From assembly GCF_026788005.1 (NCBI RefSeq), contig NZ_JABEPE010000008.1, positions 1 to 64,000 on the forward strand: DNA of 64,000 nucleotides. The letters run 5' to 3'. Shown here piece after piece: positions 44,737 through 53,941 of this stretch (positions are counted from its first letter, which is position 1; each line of letters starts with the position of its first letter). Under the pieces are notes generated by a model. The model worked only from the letters and a program-made list of their open reading frames with translations. It did no database searches and was not told where the DNA came from. The position numbers and the translations under genes were made by a program. The stretch comes from Alteromonas sp. a30 (GTDB lineage Bacteria > Pseudomonadota > Gammaproteobacteria > Enterobacterales > Alteromonadaceae).

Positions 44737-45369
44737 ATGATAATTCCTGCACATTTTACTGTAGCTAAAAACATCTTACTTGCAGAAATACCTGTTTTTC
44801 TAGCCCTTTATTTGTTTGTTTTCGCACAAAAACGTTCCATTATTTGGTGGCTCATGTGCGTAACATTCGTCGGATTTTTACCTAACGCTGCATATACACT
44901 TACCGACATCATTCACTTTATTGGTGCCATACAGAGCGAGGCACATTCTTGGGTTTACCTAACATTTTTCCTGTTTCCTATTTATTTATTGTTTATTTTT
45001 ATTAACTTCCAGTTTTATGTTGTTTCTATCATGTTGGCGCAACACTATATTCAACAGGAAGCGAATAACCGTCTTGCAAAATGGTTTATTCCTATTATTC
45101 ACTTTGCTTGTGCCGTAGGGGTTTATCTTGGAAGAATACAACGCTTGGAAAGTCGAGCAATCATGGAAAAACCAATCACCGTTTTACGCGATGTAGCGGC
45201 AGACTTTACTCACTTTCCATCGGTATTGTTGATCCTGTTCTTCTTTATATTGTTCTATGGGTTGTATCTGCTTTTTGCTATCTTAAATCGATACCTCTGG
45301 CACCGTTATTGTTCACCATATTGGCAAGCAATAGAGGCCGTTAAACTCAAAAAATCGGCTTCCCCGTAA
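44737..45369 (+). CDS. DUF1361-type polytopic membrane protein
   Basis: 210 residues with six predicted membrane segments. The block FLPNAAYTLTDIIHF (about 48-62) and the later GVYLGRIQRLESRAI (about 127-141) match the DUF1361 pattern 'FLPNAPYxxTDxxHL ... YxGRFxRWNSWD'. The family has no established function. It follows the Trp-rich membrane protein by 52 bp on the same strand and runs against the MATE gene. Nothing in the sequence indicates a substrate or enzymatic site. Confidence 0.7.
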   Translation: MIIPAHFTVAKNILLAEIPVFLALYLFVFAQKRSIIWWLMCVTFVGFLPNAAYTLTDIIHFIGAIQSEAHSWVYLTFFLFPIYLLFIFINFQFYVVSIMLAQHYIQQEANNRLAKWFIPIIHFACAVGVYLGRIQRLESRAIMEKPITVLRDVAADFTHFPSVLLILFFFILFYGLYLLFAILNRYLWHRYCSPYWQAIEAVKLKKSASP

Positions 45370-45407
45370 GAGCACACGAAATGCGAGTTCCACGGCTTTC
45401 TGAACGG

Positions 45408-46715
45408 TTAAGCAAATATCTTTTTTTGTTTAACTAACCAAGCAAGGTGCCCGCCTAATGTCATGCCCCGCAGAGCTAGGAAGATAAGAAAGCTACTCCA
45501 CAGTCCCCAATTTTCGAATACCGAAAGCCCGTACCATGTAGGAAAGAAGAACAAAGCCATGCACACCAACATGCTATTACGCATGGCTTTGGCATTACTT
45601 AAACCAATATAAATACCATCTAACAAGAAACACCAGTGGGCAACCAGTGGCAACAGTACAATCACCATGAGATAACTCGAAACCGATTGGCGTAACGCCT
45701 CAATATCGGTGAGTAACCGAACAATAGATTCGCCAAACAACCAAAAAACACTACTGTAAACAACAGCAAAAATAACCGACCAAAGCATTGCTACTTTCAC
45801 AATGTTAAGAATACCCAGACTTGTTTTTTGACCTTTTGCCTCACCAATAAGTGCCTCGGTTGCATAAGCAAGGCCATCTAAACCAAGTGCAATTAAGGTA
45901 AAGAACTGCAAAATGATAGCATTAGTCGAGCCAATCATTTCCCCCATCGCTGTCCCCTTATAAGTCACAAAAGCGAGACAAAGTTGTAAAGCTAGATTGC
46001 GGATCAGCATATTACTGTTTAACGCCAATAAACTTCGAAACATGCCAATATGAAGAAATTGTGCTTTAAAACGAACATCAGCGACACGGAAAACCACCAC
46101 TAAAGACAGCATAAAAATACTGATTTCTGCGGCTACACTGGCGATCGCAACACCAGCAATTCCCAAATCAAAAACGTAAACCAATAGTATATCTAGAGTC
46201 ACATTCAGCAAATTAGCAGCAATCTGGATGCGCATAATATGACGATGCGCTTGCTGCCCCACCAGCCAGCCAATCAGTGCAAGATTGATAAGTGCGAATG
46301 GCGCACTCCACACGCGTATTTCAAAGTACGCCTTGGCCGAAGTCATAATTGTGGGCGTTGCATCGGCTAACCATAAACCAGCCGATAATAGTGGGCCTTG
46401 TAGTAAAATAATGACAACACCGATAAATAAACCAATTGCGCCACTTTGCCATAATACACGCGCCGCGAATGTGTTATTGTTTTCCCCTTTTGCTTGTGCA
46501 GATAATCCTGTTGAAGACATCCTTAAAAAGCCGCACACCCAATAAAGTTGCGTTAGGATTAAAGCACCAAGCGCAACGCCAGCAAGAAAACCAACGTCAT
46601 CCATATGACCAATAACAGCAGTGTCTACTAAGCCAATCAATGGCGTAGTAATATTGCTAATGATCATGGGGATCGCTAAGGCAAAGATTCTTTGACTCTG
46701 TGCCGATAAAATCAT
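45408..46715 (-). CDS. MATE-family efflux transporter (DinF-like)
   Basis: 435 residues with twelve membrane segments arranged as two six-helix halves. Typical motifs are PMIISNITTPLIGLVDTAVI at the N-terminus (Pro in helix 1) and YATEALIGEAKGQK in the second half. The spelling places it in the DinF branch, which uses cation gradients to export organic cations or drugs. It is divergent from the polysaccharide deacetylase gene with about 70 bp between them and convergent with the DUF1361 gene. Confidence 0.9.
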   Translation of the reverse strand: MILSAQSQRIFALAIPMIISNITTPLIGLVDTAVIGHMDDVGFLAGVALGALILTQLYWVCGFLRMSSTGLSAQAKGENNNTFAARVLWQSGAIGLFIGVVIILLQGPLLSAGLWLADATPTIMTSAKAYFEIRVWSAPFALINLALIGWLVGQQAHRHIMRIQIAANLLNVTLDILLVYVFDLGIAGVAIASVAAEISIFMLSLVVVFRVADVRFKAQFLHIGMFRSLLALNSNMLIRNLALQLCLAFVTYKGTAMGEMIGSTNAIILQFFTLIALGLDGLAYATEALIGEAKGQKTSLGILNIVKVAMLWSVIFAVVYSSVFWLFGESIVRLLTDIEALRQSVSSYLMVIVLLPLVAHWCFLLDGIYIGLSNAKAMRNSMLVCMALFFFPTWYGLSVFENWGLWSSFLIFLALRGMTLGGHLAWLVKQKKIFA

Positions 46716-46787
46716 AGTGCTTTTTCTAGTACCTTGAGAAAATTAGGTTCACAATAAATACGTTTTTGAATTTCCAGGAGAGCGATT

Positions 46788-47840
46788 ATTAACATCTTAC
46801 GTTCAGTTATTATGATTACATTGTTTCTGAGCAGTGTTGCCGCCGCAGCACAGCAAAGCCATGCCGTGATTTTGCAATATCACCATGTGAGTGAAGATAC
46901 GCCGAGCTCGACCTCTGTATCACCCGAGCGCTTTGCAGAACATCTTGCTTATATTTCCGAGCATTATACGGTTTTACCTCTGGAAAAAATCATTAATGCT
47001 CTTCAAAAACATGAATCTGTACCTGAAAATAGCATTGCGATCACTTTTGATGATGGCTATCGCAATATTTTAGAGAACGCTCACCCGCTATTAAAACATC
47101 ATGGTTTCGCTTATACGATTTTCGTTAATCCCGCTTTGCAGGGCACACGCAGTAACTTATTAACGTGGGAAGAACTTAAATTGATATCGCAGGAAGGTGC
47201 GAGCATTGCCAATCACTACCTTGGTCATGAACATTTGCTCTATAAAGAAAAAGGCAAAACCGACGCTCGCTGGCTAAAAGATCATGAAAGCAATATTTTG
47301 CTCGCAGAAGAGATCATCGAAAGCTATATAGGCACCAGCCCGCGATATTTTGCTTATCCTTACGGCGAATACAACACTCAAATTCAAGCGCTTTTGCGTA
47401 AACACAACATACAGGGGTTCGCGCAGCATTCAGGCGCAATTTCCGCAGATAGCGACTTCACCGCATTACCCCGCTTTCCTGCTTCTGGTGTTTATAGCAA
47501 CTTAAATACATTAAAAGTAAAAATGGCGAGTTTGGCTTTCCCCGTTATAAAAAATTCAGTTACTGAGCCACAATTAGATGCAAGCGGAAAACTAGAGAAT
47601 TTCACACTTAAGGTGGATTTATCTGACATTTATGCCAGCCAAGTGGCCTGTTATTACAAGGGTAATCCACAAGTATTAACATGGCAGGAAAATCAGGTAG
47701 ATATAGGAATTCCAGAGCATTTCCCAACAGGACGCTCTCGTATTAACTGCACCGCGCCGAGTAAATCTAAACTCGGGCATTATTACTGGTTTTCTCAGCC
47801 TTTCTTTGTACCAACAGAATCTGGGGATTGGTTGAATTAA
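46788..47840 (+). CDS. Exported polysaccharide deacetylase, probable ATT start
   Basis: About 350 residues if started at ATT 46788, which lies 7 nt behind AGGAG (46776-46780). The next ATG (46812) has no ribosome site. Starting at ATT also restores a normal signal peptide: a basic n-region (INILRS), a hydrophobic core (VIMITLFLSSVAAAA) and cleavage near AAQQ. The NodB domain shows HAVILQYHHVSED, the catalytic Asp pair in AITFDDGYRNI and the zinc ligands in NHYLGHE (HxxxH with Tyr in place of the usual Ser/Thr), plus YFAYPYGEYN. A C-terminal domain of about 100 residues is unassigned. It probably removes acetyl groups from a periplasmic or surface polysaccharide. Confidence 0.8.
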   Translation: MNILRSVIMITLFLSSVAAAAQQSHAVILQYHHVSEDTPSSTSVSPERFAEHLAYISEHYTVLPLEKIINALQKHESVPENSIAITFDDGYRNILENAHPLLKHHGFAYTIFVNPALQGTRSNLLTWEELKLISQEGASIANHYLGHEHLLYKEKGKTDARWLKDHESNILLAEEIIESYIGTSPRYFAYPYGEYNTQIQALLRKHNIQGFAQHSGAISADSDFTALPRFPASGVYSNLNTLKVKMASLAFPVIKNSVTEPQLDASGKLENFTLKVDLSDIYASQVACYYKGNPQVLTWQENQVDIGIPEHFPTGRSRINCTAPSKSKLGHYYWFSQPFFVPTESGDWLN

Positions 47841-47863
47841 CCAAGCTTTACCTTACATAAGCC

Positions 47864-47903
47864 AAAAAAAAGCCGGACATTAAAATCAATATCCGGCTTT
47901 TTT
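47864..47903. terminator. Bidirectional terminator between deacetylase gene and fkpA
   Basis: AAAAAGCCGGACATT pairs with AATATCCGGCTTTTT (one wobble) around AAAATC; A- and T-runs flank it on both strands, serving both convergent genes. Confidence 0.85.
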
Positions 47904-47934
47904 AATTTACTTATGTTCTATTTGAAAAATAAGC

Positions 47935-48678
47935 TTACTTCTCGTCACCTGAAGCTTCGATGCTTAGCAACTCAACTTCAAAGATCAATGTAGAGAATGG
48001 TGTAATCTTTCCAGCTAAACGGTCGCCGTAAGCTAAGTCTGACGGAATATGGAAGCGATACTTAGAACCAACCGGCATTAATTGTACGCCTTCCGTCCAA
48101 CCTGTAATCACTCGGTTAAGCGGGAAGGTAGCAGGTTGACCACGTTCTACAGATGAATCAAACACTGTGCCATCGATTAACGTACCGTGGTAGTGAACTT
48201 TAACGGTGTCTGTTTCGGCTGGCTTTTCGCCATCGCCTTCAACAAGCACTTCGTACTGAAGACCAGAATCCGTCACGACAACGCCTTCGCGCTTCATGTT
48301 TTCTTCTAAGTATTTTGCGCCTTCAACTTTATTCTTTTCCGCTTCTGCATCACGCTTCTTGTTTTGACCTTCACGGAAAGCAACTTGTAGGTCATGAAGT
48401 GTTTGTTGCACTTCTTCTTCAGTTAACTGGGACTTACCTTCTGCTCCTTCGATAACCCCTTTAATTAATAGGTCACGGTCAAGTTCGATACCGACATCAG
48501 CATAAGTTGTTGCTTGCTGGTCGATGAAGTTTCCGATATTAGCACCAAGTGCGTATGCATTTTTTTGCTCTTGTGTTTCTAGCTTCACTGGCACAGATTT
48601 ATCTTCCGTTTTTTGTTGTTGGCAAGCCGTCAAACCAAATACTACTGAAAGCGCCAACACTGAAAGAGTTTTGTTCAT
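47935..48678 (-). CDS. fkpA: FKBP-type peptidyl-prolyl isomerase FkpA
   Basis: 247 residues with a signal peptide ending in a lipobox-like LTAC (Cys19), so possibly a lipoprotein, unlike soluble E. coli FkpA. The N-terminal dimerisation helices (QEQKNAYALGANIGNFID through GQNKKRDAEAEKNKVEGAKY) have the FkpA/Mip layout. The FKBP domain follows: TVKVHYHGTLIDGTVFDSSV, then GQPATFPLNRVITGWTEGVQ, and FHIPSDLAYGDR with the active-site aromatic and Asp residues. It is a periplasmic folding catalyst and chaperone. The WD40 lipoprotein and slyX genes follow divergently. Confidence 0.9.
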   Translation of the reverse strand: MNKTLSVLALSVVFGLTACQQQKTEDKSVPVKLETQEQKNAYALGANIGNFIDQQATTYADVGIELDRDLLIKGVIEGAEGKSQLTEEEVQQTLHDLQVAFREGQNKKRDAEAEKNKVEGAKYLEENMKREGVVVTDSGLQYEVLVEGDGEKPAETDTVKVHYHGTLIDGTVFDSSVERGQPATFPLNRVITGWTEGVQLMPVGSKYRFHIPSDLAYGDRLAGKITPFSTLIFEVELLSIEASGDEK

Positions 48679-48866
48679 GTTTATCTCCGATAATGAACGT
48701 TCAATTTGTAATTTTTATGTAAAGTGCTGCTCAATTGGCCGACACCCAAAGTTTGAAAATCCTTGAGATCGATTTTGGTTCACCGAGATGAAGAACAAGA
48801 CGTTTCCAAACTAAGCGCTTATACTAACGCCCAACGGAGAAAAATAAACCATGAATTCAATTTAAA

Positions 48867-49847
48867 ATGAAACATTTGCTGTCATTAAGCTTGGTTTTTC
48901 TGTTATTCGCTTGCGACGTCTACAGCAACAAACCGGTCAATTATTTCCAACACGCTGAATCAGGCTCTCTTGCAACGGCCTTCTCCGACGATGCCGCCAT
49001 TGGTATCGTATCTAGCAACGATGAAGGTATAGTTGTCTGGGATCTACAATACAACCAAAAGATCTACCAGTGGAATCATCAAGGCCAAGATGACAATGCG
49101 AATGTGATTGGTCTGGTTAACATCTCACCAGATAAAAGCCACGCAGTGACTGCCGACAGAGAAGCTTTTGCCATTTGGGACCTCAACACCGGCGAACCTA
49201 TTGGTTTTTGGCGTATAGATGAGTCCAGTGTTCGAGACATCGCGGTAAGTAATGGCGGTAACGGTATTTTAGTTGGTAGAGGCAATGGAAAAGTGCTGTA
49301 TTTTGAACATCGAACCGGACGCCGCATAGAGTTCCTCGGACACCAAGAAAGAATCAATAGTGTCGCGCTCTCTCCAAATGGTTTATATGCCTTAACGGGG
49401 GGCAACGATTACACCGCATTTTTATGGAACACGAAAACCGGTCAGATTGTATATAAGTTTGAACACCCAAGCCGCGTGACGAAAGTTGTACTGGATAACC
49501 AAGGCCGGTTTGCTTTCACTGCCGATAGCCAAAAACACGCCAGAATTTGGGATTTACAAACGGGTCAAGAAATCAGTCGACTAAAATACATACAAAGGCA
49601 AAAAATCTTTAGTGCTGCGCGCTTTTCAGAGGACGGAACACAACTATTAACCGGCTCACCAGACAGACATTTGACGCTATGGGATGTACAATCCGGCGCG
49701 AAAATTCAAGATTGGAAAGTCCACCCTAACGAAAAATCACTGACCAAAAGCGCCGTGGTATATGCAGTTGCATTTATGGAAGATAATCAGGTTATTTCCG
49801 GCAGCAGCTCAGGTTGGGCCGAAGTGTGGACAGTAGAGGAAGATTAA
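48867..49847 (+). CDS. WD40-repeat lipoprotein, seven-blade propeller
   Basis: 326 residues. The signal peptide ends in a lipobox (LLFAC, Cys16). The mature part carries seven repeat units, most ending in a W-D pair: GIVVWDLQYN, FAIWDLNTGE, LYFEHRTGRR (degenerate), TAFLWNTKTG, ARIWDLQTGQ, LTLWDVQSG and AEVWTVEED. Several show the SPNGxYAL/TGG turn. That count fits one closed propeller, which would serve as a protein-binding platform in the periplasm. The asparagine-free CD after the lipobox (Cys-Asp) suggests possible inner-membrane retention by the E. coli rule. It lies 3 bp before slyX, so the two are co-transcribed. Confidence 0.88.
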   Translation: MKHLLSLSLVFLLFACDVYSNKPVNYFQHAESGSLATAFSDDAAIGIVSSNDEGIVVWDLQYNQKIYQWNHQGQDDNANVIGLVNISPDKSHAVTADREAFAIWDLNTGEPIGFWRIDESSVRDIAVSNGGNGILVGRGNGKVLYFEHRTGRRIEFLGHQERINSVALSPNGLYALTGGNDYTAFLWNTKTGQIVYKFEHPSRVTKVVLDNQGRFAFTADSQKHARIWDLQTGQEISRLKYIQRQKIFSAARFSEDGTQLLTGSPDRHLTLWDVQSGAKIQDWKVHPNEKSLTKSAVVYAVAFMEDNQVISGSSSGWAEVWTVEED

Positions 49848-49850
49848 ATA

Positions 49851-50075
49851 ATGCGTCACGACACAGCACACTTGCTAAACGAAATTACTGAATTACAAAC
49901 TAAACTCGCGTTTCAAGATGATCTAATTGAGCAGCTTAATCAGGCACTAGTATCACAACAAAATCAAATCCATAAATTGGAATATCAAATGAAACATGTG
50001 GTTAGCAAAGTTAAAAACATGTCTGTTTCGAATCTCGCCAGTGAAGACGAAGAAACGCCTCCACCACATTATTAG
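49851..50075 (+). CDS. slyX: SlyX family protein
   Basis: 74 residues, the family length. It is a single long amphipathic helix (LLNEITELQTKLAFQDDLIE, then QLNQALVSQQNQIHKLEYQM) that should form a coiled coil, with a short tail ending in PPHY, the conserved SlyX C-terminus. Its biochemical role is not known. It is found beside fkpA in E. coli as well; here a WD40 lipoprotein gene sits between the two. Confidence 0.9.
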   Translation: MRHDTAHLLNEITELQTKLAFQDDLIEQLNQALVSQQNQIHKLEYQMKHVVSKVKNMSVSNLASEDEETPPPHY

Positions 50076-50113
50076 AATTCACATAGCCCAAATACGGTGC
50101 AGGCAAGGTTTTA

Positions 50114-50323
50114 CTATTCGGGCTTAAAAATACCAATCACGTTTTGCGCATCACCCGTTTTGGTTTCGACTTCGTTGTCAACTTGCGATTTTCGATAGTC
50201 GCAAGACACACACATAAGCTTCTCTACATTGTTTTCAACGTAAAGCATTAAGGTGTCCACCGATTTACACTGCGGACAGGTTGCTCCCGCAATAAAGCGT
50301 TTGCGCTTCCTTTTTTCAGTCAT
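50114..50323 (-). CDS. yheV: YheV-type zinc-ribbon protein
   Basis: About 69 residues from ATG 50323 (GTG 50329 would add two). A basic start (TEKRKRKRFIAGATCPQCKS) is followed by a second pair CVSCDYRKS, together a four-cysteine zinc ribbon at about residues 16-43. This is the YheV family of putative metal-binding proteins, function unknown. It is convergent with slyX and divergent from yheS, the same neighbourhood as in E. coli. Confidence 0.88.
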   Translation of the reverse strand: MTEKRKRKRFIAGATCPQCKSVDTLMLYVENNVEKLMCVSCDYRKSQVDNEVETKTGDAQNVIGIFKPE

Positions 50324-50456
50324 AAACACACCCGTTGTTATTAGTCATCATTCAATGCGCGGCATCATACCTTTAATACTTAGCGTAAAACAATTTTGTT
50401 CACCTGCGCTATCAAGGTAAAATCCGCCCTCTTGAGTATTCAGATGGCAAAACAAC

Positions 50457-52388
50457 ATGATTAAGATCGATAACATCACCCTAATGCGAGGCATCAAAAC
50501 GCTGCTGGAAAATGCGTCGGCAGAAATACAGCCGGGACAACGGGTCGGAGTTATCGGTCGCAATGGTTGTGGAAAATCCAGCTTGTTTGCCATGATTCGT
50601 GGCGAGTTAAATCTTGATGCCGGCGATATAAACGTAACCCGTACGTGGGAAATTGTATCCGTTAAACAGGAAACCCCCGCCGTTGATATGCCAGCTCTGC
50701 AATATGTTATTGAAGGCGATGTGAAAGTCACACGAATTCAACAGCAACTCACACAAGCCGAAGCCGATAATGACGGCGATAAAATAGCGCAGCTACACGA
50801 CTTACTTGCCATCGAGGGAGGCTACGACATTGAGTCTCGCGCTGCCATTATTTTGCAAGGTTTAGGATTTCAACAATCGGAACTGCATAATTCAGTGACC
50901 GCCTTCTCTGGTGGTTGGCGCATGCGCTTGAACCTTGCGCGTGCGCTTATCTGTCGTTCCGACTTGTTAATGTTGGATGAACCAACCAACCATTTGGATT
51001 TAGACGCTGTAATTTGGCTTGAGAAGTGGTTGAAACAATATCCCGGTACACTATTGCTTATATCCCATGACCGTGATTTCTTAGACAATACGGTAACGCA
51101 TATTCTTAGTTTCGAGTCTCAGGCGCTACAAACCTACACTGGCAATTACTCTAGCTTCGAAAAACAAAAAGCTCAGCGCTTACGCTTGCAGCAACAACAG
51201 TTTGAAAAACAACAAGCTAAAGTGGCTCACTTACAAAGCTTTATTAACCGTTTTAAAGCCAAAGCCAGTAAAGCCAAACAAGCACAAAGCCGCGTTAAGC
51301 AGCTTGCAAAACTTGAAGAAATCTTGCCAATACAACAAGAGAACCCTTTCAACTTTGAATTTTTTGAACCCGAAAAGTCACCTAACCCGCTTATTAAGTT
51401 AGAGAAAGTACAAACCGGTTATGGTGAAACGGTCATTCTTGATAATATCCACCTTAACCTAGTTCCGGGAAGCCGCATTGGTTTATTGGGTCACAATGGC
51501 GCGGGTAAATCCACGCTGGTAAAGCTTCTGGCTTCTGAGTTAAAACCTATGTCCGGCGAATATACGGTAAGCCAAGGCGTGAATGTAGGCTACTTTGCCC
51601 AGCATCAAGCAGAAAAACTCAATTTCGACGCTTCTCCACTCGCCCATATTCAACAACTCGACAAACTCGCATCTGAACAAGCGCTAAGGGACTATTTAGG
51701 TGGGTTCTGTTTTCGAGGTGACGACGCATTAGCCCCCGTTGGTCCTATGTCTGGTGGTGAAAAAGCACGCTTAGTATTGGCGATGATCATCTATCGAAAA
51801 CCAAACCTTTTACTGCTGGATGAGCCAACCAACCACCTTGATTTGGAAATGCGTCAAGCCCTCACATTCGCCTTGCAAACCTACACTGGCGCAGTGTTAT
51901 TGGTATCACATGACCGTTATTTACTTAACGCTGTGAGTGATGATTTTTATCTGGTTGATCAAGGTAAAGTCGACATTTTCAAAGGAGATTTGAATGACTA
52001 TCAGCAATGGGTAATGCAGTCCGACAAACAAGCCTTTGTAAGCCAAGACTCGGCAAATGACGAGACCGACACCACCAAAGCTGACAAGCTAAGCCGTAAA
52101 GATGAGAAGCGTTTAGAAGCAGAGTTTAGAAAAGCGACGAAAGGCTTTAGAGATCAAATCAGTCAATCGGAAAAGAAGATGCAGCAGCTAGACGAAAAGC
52201 TTGCGAAAATCGACGCCGAATTATCTGATCCAAGCATTTACAATGAAGATCAAAAAAACAAATTGCTCACACTGCTCGCTGACAAAGCTTCGCTTGAGAA
52301 AAACAAAGAGGACGCGGAATTGTTGTGGTTTGACGCTCAAGAAGAATTAGAAAAAGCTCAGCAACAATTTGAGGAAAGCTTATCTTAA
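50457..52388 (+). CDS. yheS: ABC-F family ATPase YheS
   Basis: 643 residues without membrane segments. Two ABC domains are complete: Walker A GRNGCGKSS (about 34) and GHNGAGKST (about 345), signatures FSGGWRMRLNLARAL and MSGGEKARLVLAMI, and Walker B motifs LLMLDEPTNHLDL and LLLLDEPTNHLDL. The linker between them is long and basic. The C-terminal 110 residues form a predicted coiled coil (about 540-640), as is common for this subgroup. ABC-F proteins act on the ribosome. The stop codon overlaps the start of the next gene by one base (TAATG), so the genes are coupled. Confidence 0.93.
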   Translation: MIKIDNITLMRGIKTLLENASAEIQPGQRVGVIGRNGCGKSSLFAMIRGELNLDAGDINVTRTWEIVSVKQETPAVDMPALQYVIEGDVKVTRIQQQLTQAEADNDGDKIAQLHDLLAIEGGYDIESRAAIILQGLGFQQSELHNSVTAFSGGWRMRLNLARALICRSDLLMLDEPTNHLDLDAVIWLEKWLKQYPGTLLLISHDRDFLDNTVTHILSFESQALQTYTGNYSSFEKQKAQRLRLQQQQFEKQQAKVAHLQSFINRFKAKASKAKQAQSRVKQLAKLEEILPIQQENPFNFEFFEPEKSPNPLIKLEKVQTGYGETVILDNIHLNLVPGSRIGLLGHNGAGKSTLVKLLASELKPMSGEYTVSQGVNVGYFAQHQAEKLNFDASPLAHIQQLDKLASEQALRDYLGGFCFRGDDALAPVGPMSGGEKARLVLAMIIYRKPNLLLLDEPTNHLDLEMRQALTFALQTYTGAVLLVSHDRYLLNAVSDDFYLVDQGKVDIFKGDLNDYQQWVMQSDKQAFVSQDSANDETDTTKADKLSRKDEKRLEAEFRKATKGFRDQISQSEKKMQQLDEKLAKIDAELSDPSIYNEDQKNKLLTLLADKASLEKNKEDAELLWFDAQEELEKAQQQFEESLS

Positions 52389-52927
52389 TGACCGCCCACG
52401 ATAAAAGCATCCAATACCTAAGCCAGCAATTTTGGGATTTTTCCCTTGAATTTTACAGCTTTGGTGATGTGCAACGTCTTGTTTTAACGCTACAAGATGA
52501 GTTCGATCTTAACGTCAACCTGTTACTCCTTTGTGGATTTTTAAGTGATCTGGATTGTGCCCTCTCAGAAAACAACATAGAACAACTCATTCAAGGCATT
52601 AACGCATCTGAAGCGCAGATAAAAACCTTACGTGAAAAAAGACGGGCAACAAAGTCGGTTTCACAGGTGCAATATCACGCACTTAAACAACAAGAATTGG
52701 AGATGGAGCAGCATCAGCAAAGAAAGATTACCGAGTTGGTGCATTCATTTAATATAATACCTTCGAAAGAGAAGAGGGGTTCAGCTTGTCATCTTACAAA
52801 CCTTAGAACCTACATCAACGCCAAAAGAGCATATTCAAAAGGCAATAACGATGAAATTGAGCCGTTTATCTTAGATCTAAACACGCAATTTCAAGCATTT
52901 ACTCAAGCTAAACATAATGCAAAGTAA
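52388..52927 (+). CDS. TIGR02444 family protein
   Basis: 179 residues, all helical. The start (QYLSQQFWDFSLEFYSFGDV) and NLLLLCGFLSDLD match the TIGR02444 family, a group of small uncharacterised proteobacterial proteins often encoded behind yheS-type ATPases. It overlaps yheS by 1 bp and yheT by 11 bp, so the three genes form one tightly coupled operon. No catalytic motif is visible. Confidence 0.82.
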   Translation: MTAHDKSIQYLSQQFWDFSLEFYSFGDVQRLVLTLQDEFDLNVNLLLLCGFLSDLDCALSENNIEQLIQGINASEAQIKTLREKRRATKSVSQVQYHALKQQELEMEQHQQRKITELVHSFNIIPSKEKRGSACHLTNLRTYINAKRAYSKGNNDEIEPFILDLNTQFQAFTQAKHNAK

Positions 52928-53921
52928 AAGTAAGAATATTAATTCCTTTAAACCACCTCTGTGGGCTAGAAATCGCCATATTCAAACCATATGGCCTCGC
53001 TTTTTTACGCGTCGATTGCCATTAAGAACAGAAGTGCAACGCTTGGATTTGCCTGACGGAGACTTTATTGATCTGGCTTGGTCGCCAAGACCAGATGAGT
53101 GTAAAGGCTTAATTCCCATGTTTCATGGCCTTGAAGGTTCCATCAATTCTCATTATGCCAACGACATGATTGCCCAACTCAATAAAGACGGTTGGTGGGT
53201 TGTGTTAATGCACTTTCGCGGTTGCAGTGGCAGTATCAATCGCCTTCCACGCTCTTACCATTCCGGCGATACTGACGACGCCCGCTTCTTTTTGGAATAC
53301 CTGCATAAACAACAGTTTGATGTACCAATTCAAACAGCACTCGGATTTTCTCTAGGTGCCAATATGCTTTTAAAGCTCATTGGCGAAGAACCAAATCATG
53401 GATTCTTTGAGTCTGCCGTGGCAATTTCACCGCCATTCAAATTATCGGAATGTAGTAAGAGTATTAGTGAAGGGTTTTCACGCATTTATCAGAACTATTT
53501 GCTTGCCAGTATGCGCCGCACCTTTATTGAGAAAATACGCCAAATAGACTTTGGTAAATTTAAGATCACTAATGAAATTATGAATAAAATAAGAACATTT
53601 CGTGATTTTGACGAATACATTACTGCGCCTTTGCACGGGTTTGAAAACGCAGAAGATTATTATAGCCGGAGCAGTTGTATTCATTACCTAAACAAGATAA
53701 CAACACCTACCTTGATCATTCATTCAAAAGACGACCCTTTTATGAATTCAAACGTAGTGCCTCAACCCGAGCACTTATCTGAACATATTGAGCTTGAATT
53801 GAGTGAACAAGGTGGACATGTGGGGTTTATGCAAGGGTCGCCTTGGCGCCCTAAAATTTGGTTTCATGATCGGGTAAAATGCTTTTTAGATACCCAATTA
53901 GCCAATATCAAAATTGGTTAA
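52917..53921 (+). CDS. yheT: YheT-family alpha/beta hydrolase
   Basis: 334 residues. The N-terminus (PPLWARNRHIQTIWPRFF) is the diagnostic start of this family. PMFHGLEGSINSHYANDM gives the oxyanion region, the catalytic Ser is in ALGFSLGANMLLKLIGEE (about residue 147), the Asp in LIIHSKDDPFM and the His in EQGGHVGFMQG. Related eukaryotic proteins are esterases or lipases of the ABHD1/3 group; the bacterial substrate is not established. It overlaps the preceding gene by 11 bp and is followed by yheU, 20 bp later. Confidence 0.9.
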   Translation: MQSKSKNINSFKPPLWARNRHIQTIWPRFFTRRLPLRTEVQRLDLPDGDFIDLAWSPRPDECKGLIPMFHGLEGSINSHYANDMIAQLNKDGWWVVLMHFRGCSGSINRLPRSYHSGDTDDARFFLEYLHKQQFDVPIQTALGFSLGANMLLKLIGEEPNHGFFESAVAISPPFKLSECSKSISEGFSRIYQNYLLASMRRTFIEKIRQIDFGKFKITNEIMNKIRTFRDFDEYITAPLHGFENAEDYYSRSSCIHYLNKITTPTLIIHSKDDPFMNSNVVPQPEHLSEHIELELSEQGGHVGFMQGSPWRPKIWFHDRVKCFLDTQLANIKIG

Positions 53922-53941
53922 TTCAACATAGGGCAAACTTC

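Noticed and set aside
50348-50731. Minus-strand 127-codon frame over the start of yheS
   Set aside because: It is antisense to the conserved Walker A region of yheS and covers the yheS promoter; no motif or ribosome site.
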